A stretch of DNA of 64,000 nt from Saccharospirillum salsuginis (GCF_014651855.1 NZ_BMXR01000009.1:188217-252216); one strand, 5' to 3'; positions 34,976 through 43,895 are shown, counted from the stretch's first letter. Program-made: numbers and translations. Notes: a model not told the origin generated them from the sequence alone.

Positions 34976-36405
34976 GAGGGCCTCCGGTGGGTCCGACGGG
35001 CCTTGATGGCCTGGTGCAGGGTGGTCGCGGCCGGCCGGGGCGCGCGGCGATAATCGGTCCAGCCTCCGAGGCGGCTGGGCGTCAGTCTTCGGAAACGCGC
35101 GGCCAGAGCGGTTCCCAGCCGGTACAGGGCCGGCGAGCGGTGCATCCAGGCCCAGCCGCGCCAGATCCAGGGTTCCAGTCGGCCGCGTTTAACGCCGTGG
35201 CCCTTGACGTGGGCCGGGTGCAGGCTGTCGCCGTCGACCGATTCCTGGCGCAGGCGAACCAACAGTTGCGGGATCGGTATGCGTACCGGGCAGACCTCGC
35301 CGCAGGCACCACACAGCGACGACGCGCTGGGGAAGTCGGGCGTCTGATCCAGACCCATAAGCTGGGGCATCAGGATCTTGCCGATCGGTCCGGGGTAGGT
35401 GGTGCCATAGGCGTGACCACCGACCCGGGTGTAAACCGGGCAGTGGTTCATGCAGGCACCGCAGCGAATGCATTTCAGGGTCTCGGCCAGTTCCTCGTCC
35501 TGGTAGACCTCGGAGCGACCGTTGTCGACCAGCACCAGATGCACTTCTTCCGGACCGTCCTGTTCGTCCGGCTGGCGGGGACCGCTGATCATGTTGAAGT
35601 AGGTGGTGATCGGCTGGCCGGTGGCCGAACGTGTGAGCAGCGCCAGCAAGGGTGCGACATCGTCCAGGCTGGGCACGACCTTTTCGATCCCGGTTACGGC
35701 GATGTGGCAGGGCGGTACCGTGGTGGTCAGCCGGCCGTTGCCTTCGTTTTCGACCAGGCACAGGGTTCCGCTGTCGGCGACCGCGAAATTGACTCCGGAA
35801 ATGCCGACATCGGCGTTCATGAACCGCTCGCGCAACTGGGCGCGGGCACTGGCGGTCAGGTAGCGGGCGTCCAGCGAGGGTTCGGTTCCGGTCTTGTCGT
35901 GCATCAGGTCGGAGATTTCACGCGTGTTCTTGTGGATGGCCGGCATGATGATGTGGGAGGGCGTTTCCTCGGCCATCTGGACGATGTATTCGCCCAGGTC
36001 CGACTCCAACGCCTCGATGTCGGCCTGCTCCAGATGATGGTTCAACTCCATTTCTTCCGAGACCATCGATTTGCCCTTGATGACGCTGCGGGCGTTTCGG
36101 CGTCGGCAGATGTCGGTGATCAGCGCGCAGGCTTCATCGCCGTCGCGCGCCCAGTGCACCTGAATCCCGTTGGCCCGGCATCGGGTATCCAGTTGTTCCA
36201 GTAACTCGGGCAAGTGGTGCAGGGCATTGAGCCGGACGGCCGAACCCAGAGTGCGCAGCTTGTCCAGTTCCCAGTCGTCGAACGCCAGCCGGCGTTTGTC
36301 CATCAGCCCGTCCATAGCGCGGCGGAAGTTGCCGCGTATCTGGGGGTTGTCGAGCGCGGTACGGACATTCGGGTGAAACGGGACGGCGCCGTGGGTATCA
36401 GTCAT
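34972..36405 (-). CDS. lutB: L-lactate utilisation iron-sulfur protein LutB/LldF
   Basis: 477 aa. N-terminal LUD domain (GKSMVSEEMELNHHLEQ, GVNFAVADSGTLCLVENEGNGR) followed by two 4Fe-4S motifs, CIRCGACMNHCPVY (near residue 315) and CGACGEVCPVRIP (near 368). Carries electrons in the LutABC lactate oxidase. Overlaps lutA by eight bases and lutC by four. Confidence 0.95.
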   Translation of the reverse strand: MTDTHGAVPFHPNVRTALDNPQIRGNFRRAMDGLMDKRRLAFDDWELDKLRTLGSAVRLNALHHLPELLEQLDTRCRANGIQVHWARDGDEACALITDICRRRNARSVIKGKSMVSEEMELNHHLEQADIEALESDLGEYIVQMAEETPSHIIMPAIHKNTREISDLMHDKTGTEPSLDARYLTASARAQLRERFMNADVGISGVNFAVADSGTLCLVENEGNGRLTTTVPPCHIAVTGIEKVVPSLDDVAPLLALLTRSATGQPITTYFNMISGPRQPDEQDGPEEVHLVLVDNGRSEVYQDEELAETLKCIRCGACMNHCPVYTRVGGHAYGTTYPGPIGKILMPQLMGLDQTPDFPSASSLCGACGEVCPVRIPIPQLLVRLRQESVDGDSLHPAHVKGHGVKRGRLEPWIWRGWAWMHRSPALYRLGTALAARFRRLTPSRLGGWTDYRRAPRPAATTLHQAIKARRTHRRPS

Positions 36406-37174
36406 GGGTGCGGTCCTCCCGGGTGCGTTGCCAGAGGAAGCTCAACAGGTGCTCGCCACGGAGTTTGGCGCCCTGTTTTTGCGCGCAACCGTCGATGTTC
36501 ATCAGGCAGCCACAGTCGGACGTCACAAAATGCTGGACACCGGTCTCGGACAAGGCGGCCACCTTGTCCTGGACCATGGCGCCGGACACCTCCGGATGGC
36601 GCACGGCGAAGGAGCCGCCGAAACCGCAGCATTCGGCGGCGTGCGCTTGTTCTTTCAGTGTGACGCCGGACAGTTGCCCCAGCAGTTGCGGCCCGACTTC
36701 GGCCAGACCCATTTCCCGACGCGCGGAACAGGAGGTGTGCATGGCCACTTGGACCGGTTCGCCTTTGTCTTCCAGTCGGACGTGGCAGACGTTGAGCAGG
36801 AAGTCGGTCAGCTCAAAGGTGCGGGCGGCGATGTCTTCGGCGCGGGCGGCGTCGTCGGTGCCTTCGAACAGGTGCGGGTAGTGTTTGGCGATCATGCCGC
36901 CACAGGAGCCGGACGGGACCAGGATGGGCCAGGGTTCGGGAAACAGGTCGAGTTGGCGGCGGGCGACGTCACGGGCTTCGTCCATGCGGCCGGAGGTGTA
37001 GGCGGGTTGGCCGCAGCAGGTCTGGTCGTCCGGGAAGTGGACGTCGATGCCTTCGCGTTCGAGCAGGGAGAGGGCGGCCAGACCGGCTTCGGGGTAGAAG
37101 ATGTCGATCAGGCAGGTGCCGAAGAGGTACACCCGATCGGGTTTGGGCGGATACATCTTGATGGAGTCAGTCAT
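36398..37174 (-). CDS. lutA: L-lactate utilisation protein LutA/LldE
   Basis: 258 aa from the ATG at 37174; the open frame extends upstream only because it reads through repeat element B. Two cysteine-rich CCG domains: DDQTCCGQPAYTSG (near residue 52) and AAECCGFGGSF (near 190), with CGCLMNIDGC later. First gene of the operon. The repeat element lies between its start and the operator at 37362, so it would be in the mRNA leader. Confidence 0.93.
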   Translation of the reverse strand: MTDSIKMYPPKPDRVYLFGTCLIDIFYPEAGLAALSLLEREGIDVHFPDDQTCCGQPAYTSGRMDEARDVARRQLDLFPEPWPILVPSGSCGGMIAKHYPHLFEGTDDAARAEDIAARTFELTDFLLNVCHVRLEDKGEPVQVAMHTSCSARREMGLAEVGPQLLGQLSGVTLKEQAHAAECCGFGGSFAVRHPEVSGAMVQDKVAALSETGVQHFVTSDCGCLMNIDGCAQKQGAKLRGEHLLSFLWQRTREDRTHD

Positions 37175-37200
37175 GTTCGGCCTCGTGGCTGGGTGACCAA

Positions 37201-37330
37201 GTGTGCCAGGAACCCGCGCTGGCTGCCGGTGGTGCTCATTCGGGGTCGCCATAAACCCGTCCATGGGGGCTTGGCTTCGGCATCCTGCCTCAGACATCCC
37301 CGAATGAGCACCACCGGCATCCACCGCTAG
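37201..37330 (+). repeat. Variable-arm inverted-repeat element, copy B
   Basis: 130 bp. Arms 37224-37245 and 37298-37319 are perfectly complementary over 22 bases. Core TCGGGGTCGCC, CCATGGGGGCTTGG, CGGCATCCTGCCTC. Of nine differences from copy A in the left arm, seven are matched by compensating changes in the right arm. Confidence 0.92.
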
Positions 37331-37361
37331 CCCAAAACACCGCGATTCGTTACGATTCCAT

Positions 37362-37380
37362 AAATTGGTAATACCAATTT
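37362..37380. promoter_or_regulatory. GntR-type operator for the lut divergon
   Basis: Perfect 19-bp palindrome AAATTGGTAATACCAATTT, with the TGGTNNNACCA core of FadR-subfamily GntR sites. A half-site AATTGGTATAGC follows at 37425-37436, just before the regulator gene. Placement between lutA and the regulator suggests both are controlled. Confidence 0.85.
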
Positions 37381-37474
37381 ACCTTCGTTGTGAATTTAGG
37401 CTAATATCGAGCCCGCGAAGAGTCAATTGGTATAGCACGAAGCGGTCGGGAATTCCGACCAATGGAGGAGTTTC

Positions 37475-38224
37475 ATGGCGGGTGTGCGTCAGCAGCGGAT
37501 GTCGGATCGTGTGGTGGAGGAGTTGGAGCGTGCGATCGTGGAGGGGATTTATCCGGCGAGGGAGCGGTTGCCGCCGGAGCGGGCTTTGGCGGCCGAGTTG
37601 GGGGTGAGTCGGCCGACGTTGCGGGAGGCGTTGAATAAGTTGGCGGTTCGGGGGTTGATCGAGAGTCGTCAGGGAGGTGGGCATCGGGTGAAGGCGTCGC
37701 TGGGGTCGGCATTCAGTGATCCGTTGCTGGAGTTGCTGGGTAAACATGAGGGCTTTGAATACGATATTCTGGAGTATCGGCAGGCGCTGGAGGGGATGGC
37801 GGCCGGTTTTGCGGCGGAGCGGGCGACGCAGGAGGATCGGGCGCGGTTGACGGCCTGTTTCGAGCGCATTGAACGGGCGCATGCGTCGGGCGATGCCGGG
37901 CAGGAGGCCGAGGCGGATGCGGCTTTCCATTTGTGCATTGCCGAGGCGAGCCACAATGTGGTGTTGCTGCACAATATGAAGGCTTTGTTTCAATTGCTGT
38001 CGGCGTCGATCGCGGACAGTATTTTTACCTTTGCCGGTCAGGGTGAGCGGGGGGTGTCGTTGCTGGCACAGCATCGGGCATTGCTGGAAGGCATTCTCGC
38101 CGGCGACGCGGCAGCGTCCCGGTCCGCTTCCGATCATCACCTGGGGTATGTCGCGCAGTGTTTGTCCGAGTCGCGTCGGGCGGATGAGCGAAAGGTCCGC
38201 AGCCGGAGACGGTCGGGGGTTTAA
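37475..38224 (+). CDS. FadR-subfamily GntR regulator (LldR/LutR type)
   Basis: 249 aa, ATG at 37475 with GGAGG upstream. Winged helix at residues about 10-75 (LPPERALAAELGVSRPTLREALNKLAVRGLIESRQGGGHRV), then an FCD ligand domain (LEYRQALEGMAAGFAAERAT; FHLCIAEASHNVVLLHNM). Divergent from lutABC with a matching palindrome between. It likely represses the lut operon and is released by lactate. Confidence 0.9.
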   Translation: MAGVRQQRMSDRVVEELERAIVEGIYPARERLPPERALAAELGVSRPTLREALNKLAVRGLIESRQGGGHRVKASLGSAFSDPLLELLGKHEGFEYDILEYRQALEGMAAGFAAERATQEDRARLTACFERIERAHASGDAGQEAEADAAFHLCIAEASHNVVLLHNMKALFQLLSASIADSIFTFAGQGERGVSLLAQHRALLEGILAGDAAASRSASDHHLGYVAQCLSESRRADERKVRSRRRSGV

Positions 38225-38294
38225 TAGTGCTAGACTGGTTGTGGACGGGGTGTGATAGGCTCCGGTTCGATTCAGTGGCTGACAGGAGAAGCGA

Positions 38295-38936
38295 GTGACG
38301 CCGTTCAGGGTTTGGATTGGAAGTGTCGTGTTGGGAATCAGTTGTTTGTCGGTCACGGCCAGTGCCGAGACCTTCATCGAAGCCATTACCAATTGCCGCA
38401 AGATCAATAACACCGAGGCCCGGTACCAGTGCTACGACCGGGCGGAATCCCAGGTCAGCAATGTGAAAAGGAATGTGGCCAAGTTCAATTACGAGTCCAC
38501 ATCGGACCCGATTACGGGCCAGACCGTACATAATTTGTCCATTCGATCCGACCGGGGACTGAACGGCCGGGGCGATCCGATCATTCTGGAACTGAGCTGC
38601 GATTCGACGAAACCCGGTACCTACGAACTGGTGTTGCGTTGGAAGGATTTCCTGGAGAGTTCGAATCCGAACGTAACCACCCGTCTCGGACAAACGCCGT
38701 CGGTGACGGAAGAATGGGAGACCGACCGTTCCCGCGAATCCTCGATCTTTACGGATACGCCGGAAGGCTACACCAAACAGAGCCTGATGGAGACACTGGT
38801 ATCCGAGGTTGAAAACGGCAATCCCAGTATCGTTTTTCGCGCCACCCCCTACAATGACGACCCCATCACCGCTGTATTCGATTTCACCGGCTTCCTCGAT
38901 GTCATCGAGCCGATGAGAGAATCCTGCCAGTTCTGA
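38295..38936 (+). CDS. TagO/VasI-like exported protein
   Basis: 213 aa, GTG start at 38295 with AGGAGAAG upstream. Signal peptide of about 24 residues (VVLGISCLSVTASA). The text IEAITNCRKINNTEARYQCYDRA, with paired cysteines, then a beta-rich part with GDPIILELSCDSTKPGTYELVLRW fits the TagO/VasI family, accessory to type VI secretion. No other type VI gene is in the window, but the Rhs toxins at the left end are possible cargo of such a system. Family assignment moderate. Confidence 0.65.
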   Translation: MTPFRVWIGSVVLGISCLSVTASAETFIEAITNCRKINNTEARYQCYDRAESQVSNVKRNVAKFNYESTSDPITGQTVHNLSIRSDRGLNGRGDPIILELSCDSTKPGTYELVLRWKDFLESSNPNVTTRLGQTPSVTEEWETDRSRESSIFTDTPEGYTKQSLMETLVSEVENGNPSIVFRATPYNDDPITAVFDFTGFLDVIEPMRESCQF

Positions 38937-39328
38937 CGGGACGAACACGCGTTTGTCCTTGCATGATGTTCGGGTTACCTGTCTATGGTTCTATTTTTCG
39001 AACAGAATTAGACACTCTCTGTCACGAGTCACCCCCTGCAAAGGGGGGTTTACAAACGTCACGTCAAAAAAACTGCTAAATCAATCTCACTTTTGCCAAT
39101 CAGTGGTCACAAGCGGTTGGAACCCTGCTAGTTTAGACGGTCCTCTGGCCAGAAAACCCGATCGGTTTCGCTATGGCCAGGTTAAGGATTCAGGCGTTCG
39201 TCGGAAGTAAAAGCAGTATCTGTTTTTAGCAGTCTCCAGGCCTGTAAGACCGGTGCCCCCGGTGTATCCCACCGGTGGCACCATTGGGTTGAGAATCAAC
39301 GACGTTCTCTGATAACAAAGGACAAACA
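38937..39328. other. Leader region of the subtilase gene
   Basis: About 390 bases without a gene. It contains a hairpin with stem CCCCC/GGGGG (39032-39047, loop TGCAAA) followed by TTTA that may end the TagO-like transcript, and a strong stem near the subtilase start (listed separately). I looked for riboswitch cores (c-di-GMP, cobalamin) and see none. Confidence 0.45.
39252..39282 (+). promoter_or_regulatory. Strong leader hairpin before the subtilase gene
   Basis: GGTGCC-C-CCGGTG pairs with CACCGG-T-GGCACC around a five-base loop: 12 pairs and one mismatch. It ends 46 bases before the start codon. No U-run, so mRNA stabilisation or translational control is more likely than termination. The right half resembles the hairpin at 43896-43919. 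Confidence 0.5.
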
Positions 39329-42300
39329 ATGAGTACTACTATAAGAAAGGTGCGTGGCCGCCTGCGGCACACCGCATCCACCGCGCTGATAACCGCTGGA
39401 CTCAGCTTGAGTCTGCTCACTCCTACCGCCTGGGCCGACGCCGAGGTCACCGAGAAAAACACCACCACCCAACGCAACGTCATCGAGAAGACGCTGAAAT
39501 CGGATCGCTCCGAGGTATCCGCTTTCCGCTCGTTCAGCATGATGGCGGAGCCGCGTGAGCGCTACATCATCACCGGACAGGATCCGTCCATTGCGAGCTA
39601 TCGGGGTGGAATCAACGGCTACGAGGCCACCAGTACCGAAGGTCGCGCCAGTCTGGATGTTCGCGCACCGGCGGCGCGTGACTACGGTCAGTACCTCGAA
39701 GTCAGCCAGACCAAACTGCTGCAACGGATGTCGATGACACTGGGTCGCAGTGTCGAGCCGGTCGATCAGTTCCACACCGCGGTCAACGCCATTGTGGTCG
39801 AACTGACCGAGGCCGAGGCGCAACAGCTGGCCAGCCTGAAAGGCATCCGCACGATCGAAAAAGACGAAATTCGTCATTTGAACCGTGCCGAAGGTGAAAC
39901 CCTGGCGTACGCCATGCCGGGTTCCGAATCCGGTAACAATCAGGGCACCCCGCTGTGGCTGATGTCCCTGGCGGCCGTTCTGGTGCTGACACTGGCGCTG
40001 GTCGGCTGGGCGCTGTTCACCGGTCGCCTTAATCGCCGCAATGGCCTGATGGTCTCCCTGCTGGGTACCCTGGGTCTGGCCGGTTGTTTCTGGGAAGGCG
40101 GCTTTGCCTGGATCGGTGCGCCGGAGATCTGGCGTGGCGTCGGCGGCATGGACGGCACCCGGGGCGAAGGCGTCGTAGTCGGCGTGATCGATACCGGCAT
40201 CAACCCGATCAGTGAATCGTTCGCCGAAGTCGGTGGCGACGGTTACAAGCACACCAACCCCAAAGATAAATACCTGGGTGTGTGCGACCCGGCCAACGAC
40301 AGTTACGATCCGGAATTCCCGTGTAACGACAAGTTGATCGGTGCCTGGGGCCATCCGCTGGTGAACGACGGCACGCCGCGCGATATGGACGGCCACGGTT
40401 CTCACACCGCGGGTACGTCGGCCGGTAACATCGTTTACGGGGCGACTGTAACGGCACCCACCGGCTTCTCCGTCACCAAGGATATTGCCGGTGTGGCGCC
40501 CCATGCCAACGTCATCGCCTATTCGGTGTGTGGCGAGGCCGGTTGCTACCTGAGCTCCATCCTGTTCGCCATCAACCAGGCGATCGAGGACGGTGTCGAC
40601 GTGATCAACTACTCCATCGGTGGCGGTTCGTCCGACCCCTGGGGTGATTCCGACTCCCTGGCCTACCTGTCGGCGATGGACGCGGGTATCTTCGTGGCCA
40701 CGTCCGCCGGTAACTCCGGTCCGGATTTCGCCACCCTGGGCAGCCCGGCCGATGCGCCGTGGACGACCGCGGTCGCCGCCAGCTCGCACAACTACTTCTA
40801 CAAGAACTCGGTTGCCGATTTGACCGGCGGGGCGACCACACCGCCGGCGGACATCATCGGCCAGAGCATCACGCCGGGATACGGCCCGGCACCGATCATC
40901 GATGCAGCTGACTACGGCAACCCGTTGTGTCTGCCGGATCAGTTCACCGGCAAGTTCGACGGTGAGATCGTGCTCTGCGACGCCGGTGAAATCGCACGGG
41001 TCGCCAAGGGCGAGAACGTGGCCGCCAACGGCGGTGGCGCTCTGATCCTGACCCGTCCGCCGACGACTCCGGACGGTTCCGGCTATCTGGAAGCCGATAC
41101 CCACGTCATTCCGGCCACCCACATCACCTACAGCGATGCCGAGGTGCTGCGCGACTGGCTGGCTTCCGGTATCGACCACCAGGGCCGCATTACCGGCACG
41201 GAAACCGTGCAGGCCGACGAATACGCCGACGTGCTGGCCTACTTCAGCTCGCGCGGTGTGAACCCGGCGGTACCGAGCGTGGTCAAGCCGAACATCACAG
41301 CTCCGGGTCGTGCGATTTTCGCCGCCTTCCACGAGGGCTACAGCGATGCCGAGCAGGACTACAACATCATTCAGGGTACCTCCATGTCGAGCCCGCATAT
41401 CGCCGGTTCCGGTGCCTTGCTGACCGCTCTGCATCCCGATTGGACCCCGATGCAGATTCAGTCCGCGATGATGACCACCTCCTTGCTGGAACACTACAAG
41501 GAAGACGGCACCACCCAGGCCGATCCGTTCGACATGGGTGCCGGTCGCATCGACCTGCCGCAGGCGGCTCAGGCCGCGCTGGTTCTGGATGAAACCCTGG
41601 AAAACTTCCTGGCCGCCGATCCGTTGGCCGGTGGAGATCCGGCCGATCTGAACCTGGCGGGTATCGGTCAGGCCAACTGTGTTGTGACCTGTTCCTGGAC
41701 GCGCACCGTGACCAACGTTTCCGGCAAGTACACCTATTGGAAGGCCGTACGCGCTGAAAACTATGACGTGACGCCGAAGTACTTCCGCCTGGCGCCGGGC
41801 GCCAGCCAGGAGCTGACGATCACCGCCGATGCCTCCGACGCACCGATCGGTAACTGGCAGTTCGCGCAGCTGAAGTTGGAGTCCATGGGCAAGCGCACTC
41901 CGGACGCGCACTTCCCGCTGGCACTGCTGCCGCAATTGAGCAACCTGCCGGGCGCGATCAACATCAACGCGCCGCTGGCCAGCGACACTGTGTCACTGGA
42001 AGACCTGAAAGCCGTTGAGATTACCTCGGCCGATGTCCAGGTCACCGGTCTGGCGCCCTCGAGCGCGACCGAATCGGCTCTGGTATCCGACCCGACCAAC
42101 GGCAATCCGTTCGACGGTTTCGACCCGAACGTGGACGGCACTTTCTACTTCACAGTGGATGTTCCGGCCGGCGCGACCCGCTTTGTGGCGGAGATCACCG
42201 AGTCCGCTTCGAACGATCTGGATCTGTTCGTGGGTCTGGGCGACACGCCCGGCTTCGGCAGCCTGGTCGATTACGCGGCCACCGGTGGTGCGCTGGAATA

Positions 42301-42601
42301 CGTGAACATCGAGAATCCGTCCGCAGGCACCATGTGGGTGGTGGTTCAGAACTGGGAAGGGGGTCACACCGATCCTCAGCCGCTGACCATTCACACCGCT
42401 GTTGTGACCGGCGACGAGGGTAACCTCTATGTCGACGTTCCGATGAGTGTACCGGCGGGTGAGCCGTTCGATGCCGACATCGGCTTCAACCTGGTGGGTT
42501 CCGAGGCGGGCGACCGCTTCTACGGTTCCTTCTCGCTGGGTACCGACAGCTCGAACCCGGGCAACCTGGGTACGGTTAACATCGACCTGGTTCGCGAATG
42601 A
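39329..42601 (+). CDS. S8 subtilisin-like protease with internal membrane segments
   Basis: 1090 aa, ATG at 39329. Signal peptide (about 1-37), an inhibitor I9-type propeptide (about 125-190), then, unusually, a hydrophobic helix near 207-230 (LWLMSLAAVLVLTLALVGWALF) and RRNGLMVSLLGTLGLAGC, which looks like a lipoprotein signal with lipobox LAGC near 250. The peptidase domain follows with Asp288 (VIDTG), His356 (GHGSH) and Ser685 (GTSMSSP). A PA insert lies near 535-580 and a PPC-like domain near 930-1010. Probably exported and processed. The helices between propeptide and catalytic domain could anchor or sort the enzyme. Confidence 0.9.
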   Translation: MSTTIRKVRGRLRHTASTALITAGLSLSLLTPTAWADAEVTEKNTTTQRNVIEKTLKSDRSEVSAFRSFSMMAEPRERYIITGQDPSIASYRGGINGYEATSTEGRASLDVRAPAARDYGQYLEVSQTKLLQRMSMTLGRSVEPVDQFHTAVNAIVVELTEAEAQQLASLKGIRTIEKDEIRHLNRAEGETLAYAMPGSESGNNQGTPLWLMSLAAVLVLTLALVGWALFTGRLNRRNGLMVSLLGTLGLAGCFWEGGFAWIGAPEIWRGVGGMDGTRGEGVVVGVIDTGINPISESFAEVGGDGYKHTNPKDKYLGVCDPANDSYDPEFPCNDKLIGAWGHPLVNDGTPRDMDGHGSHTAGTSAGNIVYGATVTAPTGFSVTKDIAGVAPHANVIAYSVCGEAGCYLSSILFAINQAIEDGVDVINYSIGGGSSDPWGDSDSLAYLSAMDAGIFVATSAGNSGPDFATLGSPADAPWTTAVAASSHNYFYKNSVADLTGGATTPPADIIGQSITPGYGPAPIIDAADYGNPLCLPDQFTGKFDGEIVLCDAGEIARVAKGENVAANGGGALILTRPPTTPDGSGYLEADTHVIPATHITYSDAEVLRDWLASGIDHQGRITGTETVQADEYADVLAYFSSRGVNPAVPSVVKPNITAPGRAIFAAFHEGYSDAEQDYNIIQGTSMSSPHIAGSGALLTALHPDWTPMQIQSAMMTTSLLEHYKEDGTTQADPFDMGAGRIDLPQAAQAALVLDETLENFLAADPLAGGDPADLNLAGIGQANCVVTCSWTRTVTNVSGKYTYWKAVRAENYDVTPKYFRLAPGASQELTITADASDAPIGNWQFAQLKLESMGKRTPDAHFPLALLPQLSNLPGAININAPLASDTVSLEDLKAVEITSADVQVTGLAPSSATESALVSDPTNGNPFDGFDPNVDGTFYFTVDVPAGATRFVAEITESASNDLDLFVGLGDTPGFGSLVDYAATGGALEYVNIENPSAGTMWVVVQNWEGGHTDPQPLTIHTAVVTGDEGNLYVDVPMSVPAGEPFDADIGFNLVGSEAGDRFYGSFSLGTDSSNPGNLGTVNIDLVRE

Positions 42602-42629
42602 GTTTGGACCGCTAGTTGATTAACGATCA

Positions 42630-42655
42630 GGGGCCCTTCGGGGCCCCTTTTTTTT
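42630..42655 (+). terminator. Rho-independent terminator of the subtilase gene
   Basis: Stem GGGGCCC/GGGCCCC with a TTCG tetraloop and eight T. 28 bases after the stop codon. Confidence 0.93.
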
Positions 42656-42675
42656 GGTTTTGGCAAACAGTCTAG

Positions 42676-42785
42676 CCCAGAGGCGGGGTATGCTCTGGAG
42701 GGGACATCTGAGGCATGGATGCCGAAGTTAAGCGTACAGGGATGTATTCATAGCGGTCCCCGGAAGAGCATACCCCGCCTCTGGG
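42676..42785 (-). repeat. Variable-arm inverted-repeat element, copy D
   Basis: Arms 42676-42696 and 42765-42785 are perfectly complementary over 21 bases, with a sequence unlike copies A-C. Read on the minus strand, the interior has CGGGGACCGC, ACATCCCTGTACGCTTA, CTTCGGCATCCATGCCTCAG and GTCCCC, clearly related to the core of copy B. It lies between the subtilase terminator and the convergent META gene. Copy D lacks the outer flanks shared by A-C. Confidence 0.82.
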
Positions 42786-42832
42786 GCGGATTTTGGCACC
42801 GTACCAACAAGCCACAAAACCAAAATCCAGTG

Positions 42833-43336
42833 TTACTCCGCTTGAGTCTGTTCCGCTTTCTCGAAGTGCATGGATCCCTCGTCATGCGGCAGCGTGAGGA
42901 TCAGGGTGCCGTTTTCGATTTTCCAGCCGCTGGCTTCCTCGATTCCCCGAATATAAACCCCTTCAAGACTGCCCTTGGGGCATAGTGCCCGGGTGCCGAT
43001 CAGGGTGCCGGCGCTGAAGACGGTGTCGGTGAGGCGAACCGGGCCGGCGTATTGGTTGCAGTCGGCTTGGAGGGTGATGCGGTCGGGCGCGGCGAAGCGA
43101 AGCGTGTAGTCGCTGGGGGTGTCGGGGCGGATGGCCGGGCCGTTTTCGGGGTAGGAGACGGTCCAGTGGTAGATGCGGCCCATCAGGGCCTGGGCGGACT
43201 CGGGCAAAGTGGGTTTGACGGTCTGTATTTTGGGTTTGACCTGGGCTTCCGGTTTGTCCGATGCCTGACAGGCACTGATCGCGAGCAGGGCGGTCGCGAT
43301 CAGGGTGGTGAACGGGGTCCTTTGGAGCAGTCTCAT
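42833..43336 (-). CDS. META-domain lipoprotein
   Basis: 167 aa. Lipoprotein signal with lipobox AISAC (cysteine at about 23). The rest resembles a META/HslJ-like domain: ITLQADCNQYAGPVRLTDTVFSAG, TRALCPKGSLEGVYIRGIEEASGWKIENGTLIL. Such envelope lipoproteins are associated with heat or antibiotic tolerance but their mechanism is unclear. Monocistronic. Confidence 0.8.
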   Translation of the reverse strand: MRLLQRTPFTTLIATALLAISACQASDKPEAQVKPKIQTVKPTLPESAQALMGRIYHWTVSYPENGPAIRPDTPSDYTLRFAAPDRITLQADCNQYAGPVRLTDTVFSAGTLIGTRALCPKGSLEGVYIRGIEEASGWKIENGTLILTLPHDEGSMHFEKAEQTQAE

Positions 43337-43566
43337 GGCGGTTCTCCTTTGAGAGGTCTGGACTGGACCCAGAATACCGAAACCGGAATGAACCGCACGT
43401 GAATGGTGTTCGTATTCGGGTAAAGGTCGTTTACAAGCGGGGAATCAATGATTTAGTGAGTGTTTGAACTTGCAATTTTCACTCAAACCATCAATCTTGT
43501 TAATGGATGAGCACGGATTTAGAGTGTTTATCTATTCTACCCGTGAGATAAGAGCGAGGTGAGGCT

Positions 43567-43881
43567 ATGAATGATGTAAGAGAGTTCGAGCTGATCGTGT
43601 CTCAGGATTTTGATTTCGGCGCTCTGGAAGTCAGCCGCGATGAGCAGGGGGATCTGCAAGCCAACATGGAACCCATTTGTGAGATTCTGTCCGCATCGGG
43701 CATCGAGGAAAGCATGTTGGAAAATCAGGATGTGTTATCGGCTTTGATCAACACGCTCTACGATTTCCATTTGGAAAATGGAGGTGCGGTCGATCTGGAG
43801 ATCGAGCGCTTCCGTGCTCTTCATGAGGTGGCCAAAGAGTATGGCCGCGCATGGGTGACTGGCAGCGCGACGCTGCAGTAA
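43567..43881 (+). CDS. Small acidic protein, unknown
   Basis: 104 aa with GAGGTGAG just upstream of the ATG, so it is likely translated. Predicted helical and strongly acidic; no signal peptide, membrane segment or known motif. Text such as FDFGALEVSRDEQGDLQAN and LEIERFRALHEVAKEYG recalls nothing I can name. Stands alone between convergent genes. Confidence 0.6.
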   Translation: MNDVREFELIVSQDFDFGALEVSRDEQGDLQANMEPICEILSASGIEESMLENQDVLSALINTLYDFHLENGGAVDLEIERFRALHEVAKEYGRAWVTGSATLQ

Positions 43882-43895
43882 CGATGTGAACGTCC

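Noticed and set aside
36398..37324. Longer LutA starting at 37324
   Set aside because: The extra 50 residues are translation of repeat element B; the ATG at 37174 matches the normal family start.
38937..39328. Riboswitch in the subtilase leader
   Set aside because: I see strong hairpins but not the conserved cores of c-di-GMP, cobalamin or other common riboswitches.
39296..41935. 879-codon open frame opposite the subtilase gene
   Set aside because: The translation is Gly/Arg/Val/Gln-rich with no recognisable domain; the plus-strand protease has full catalytic motifs.
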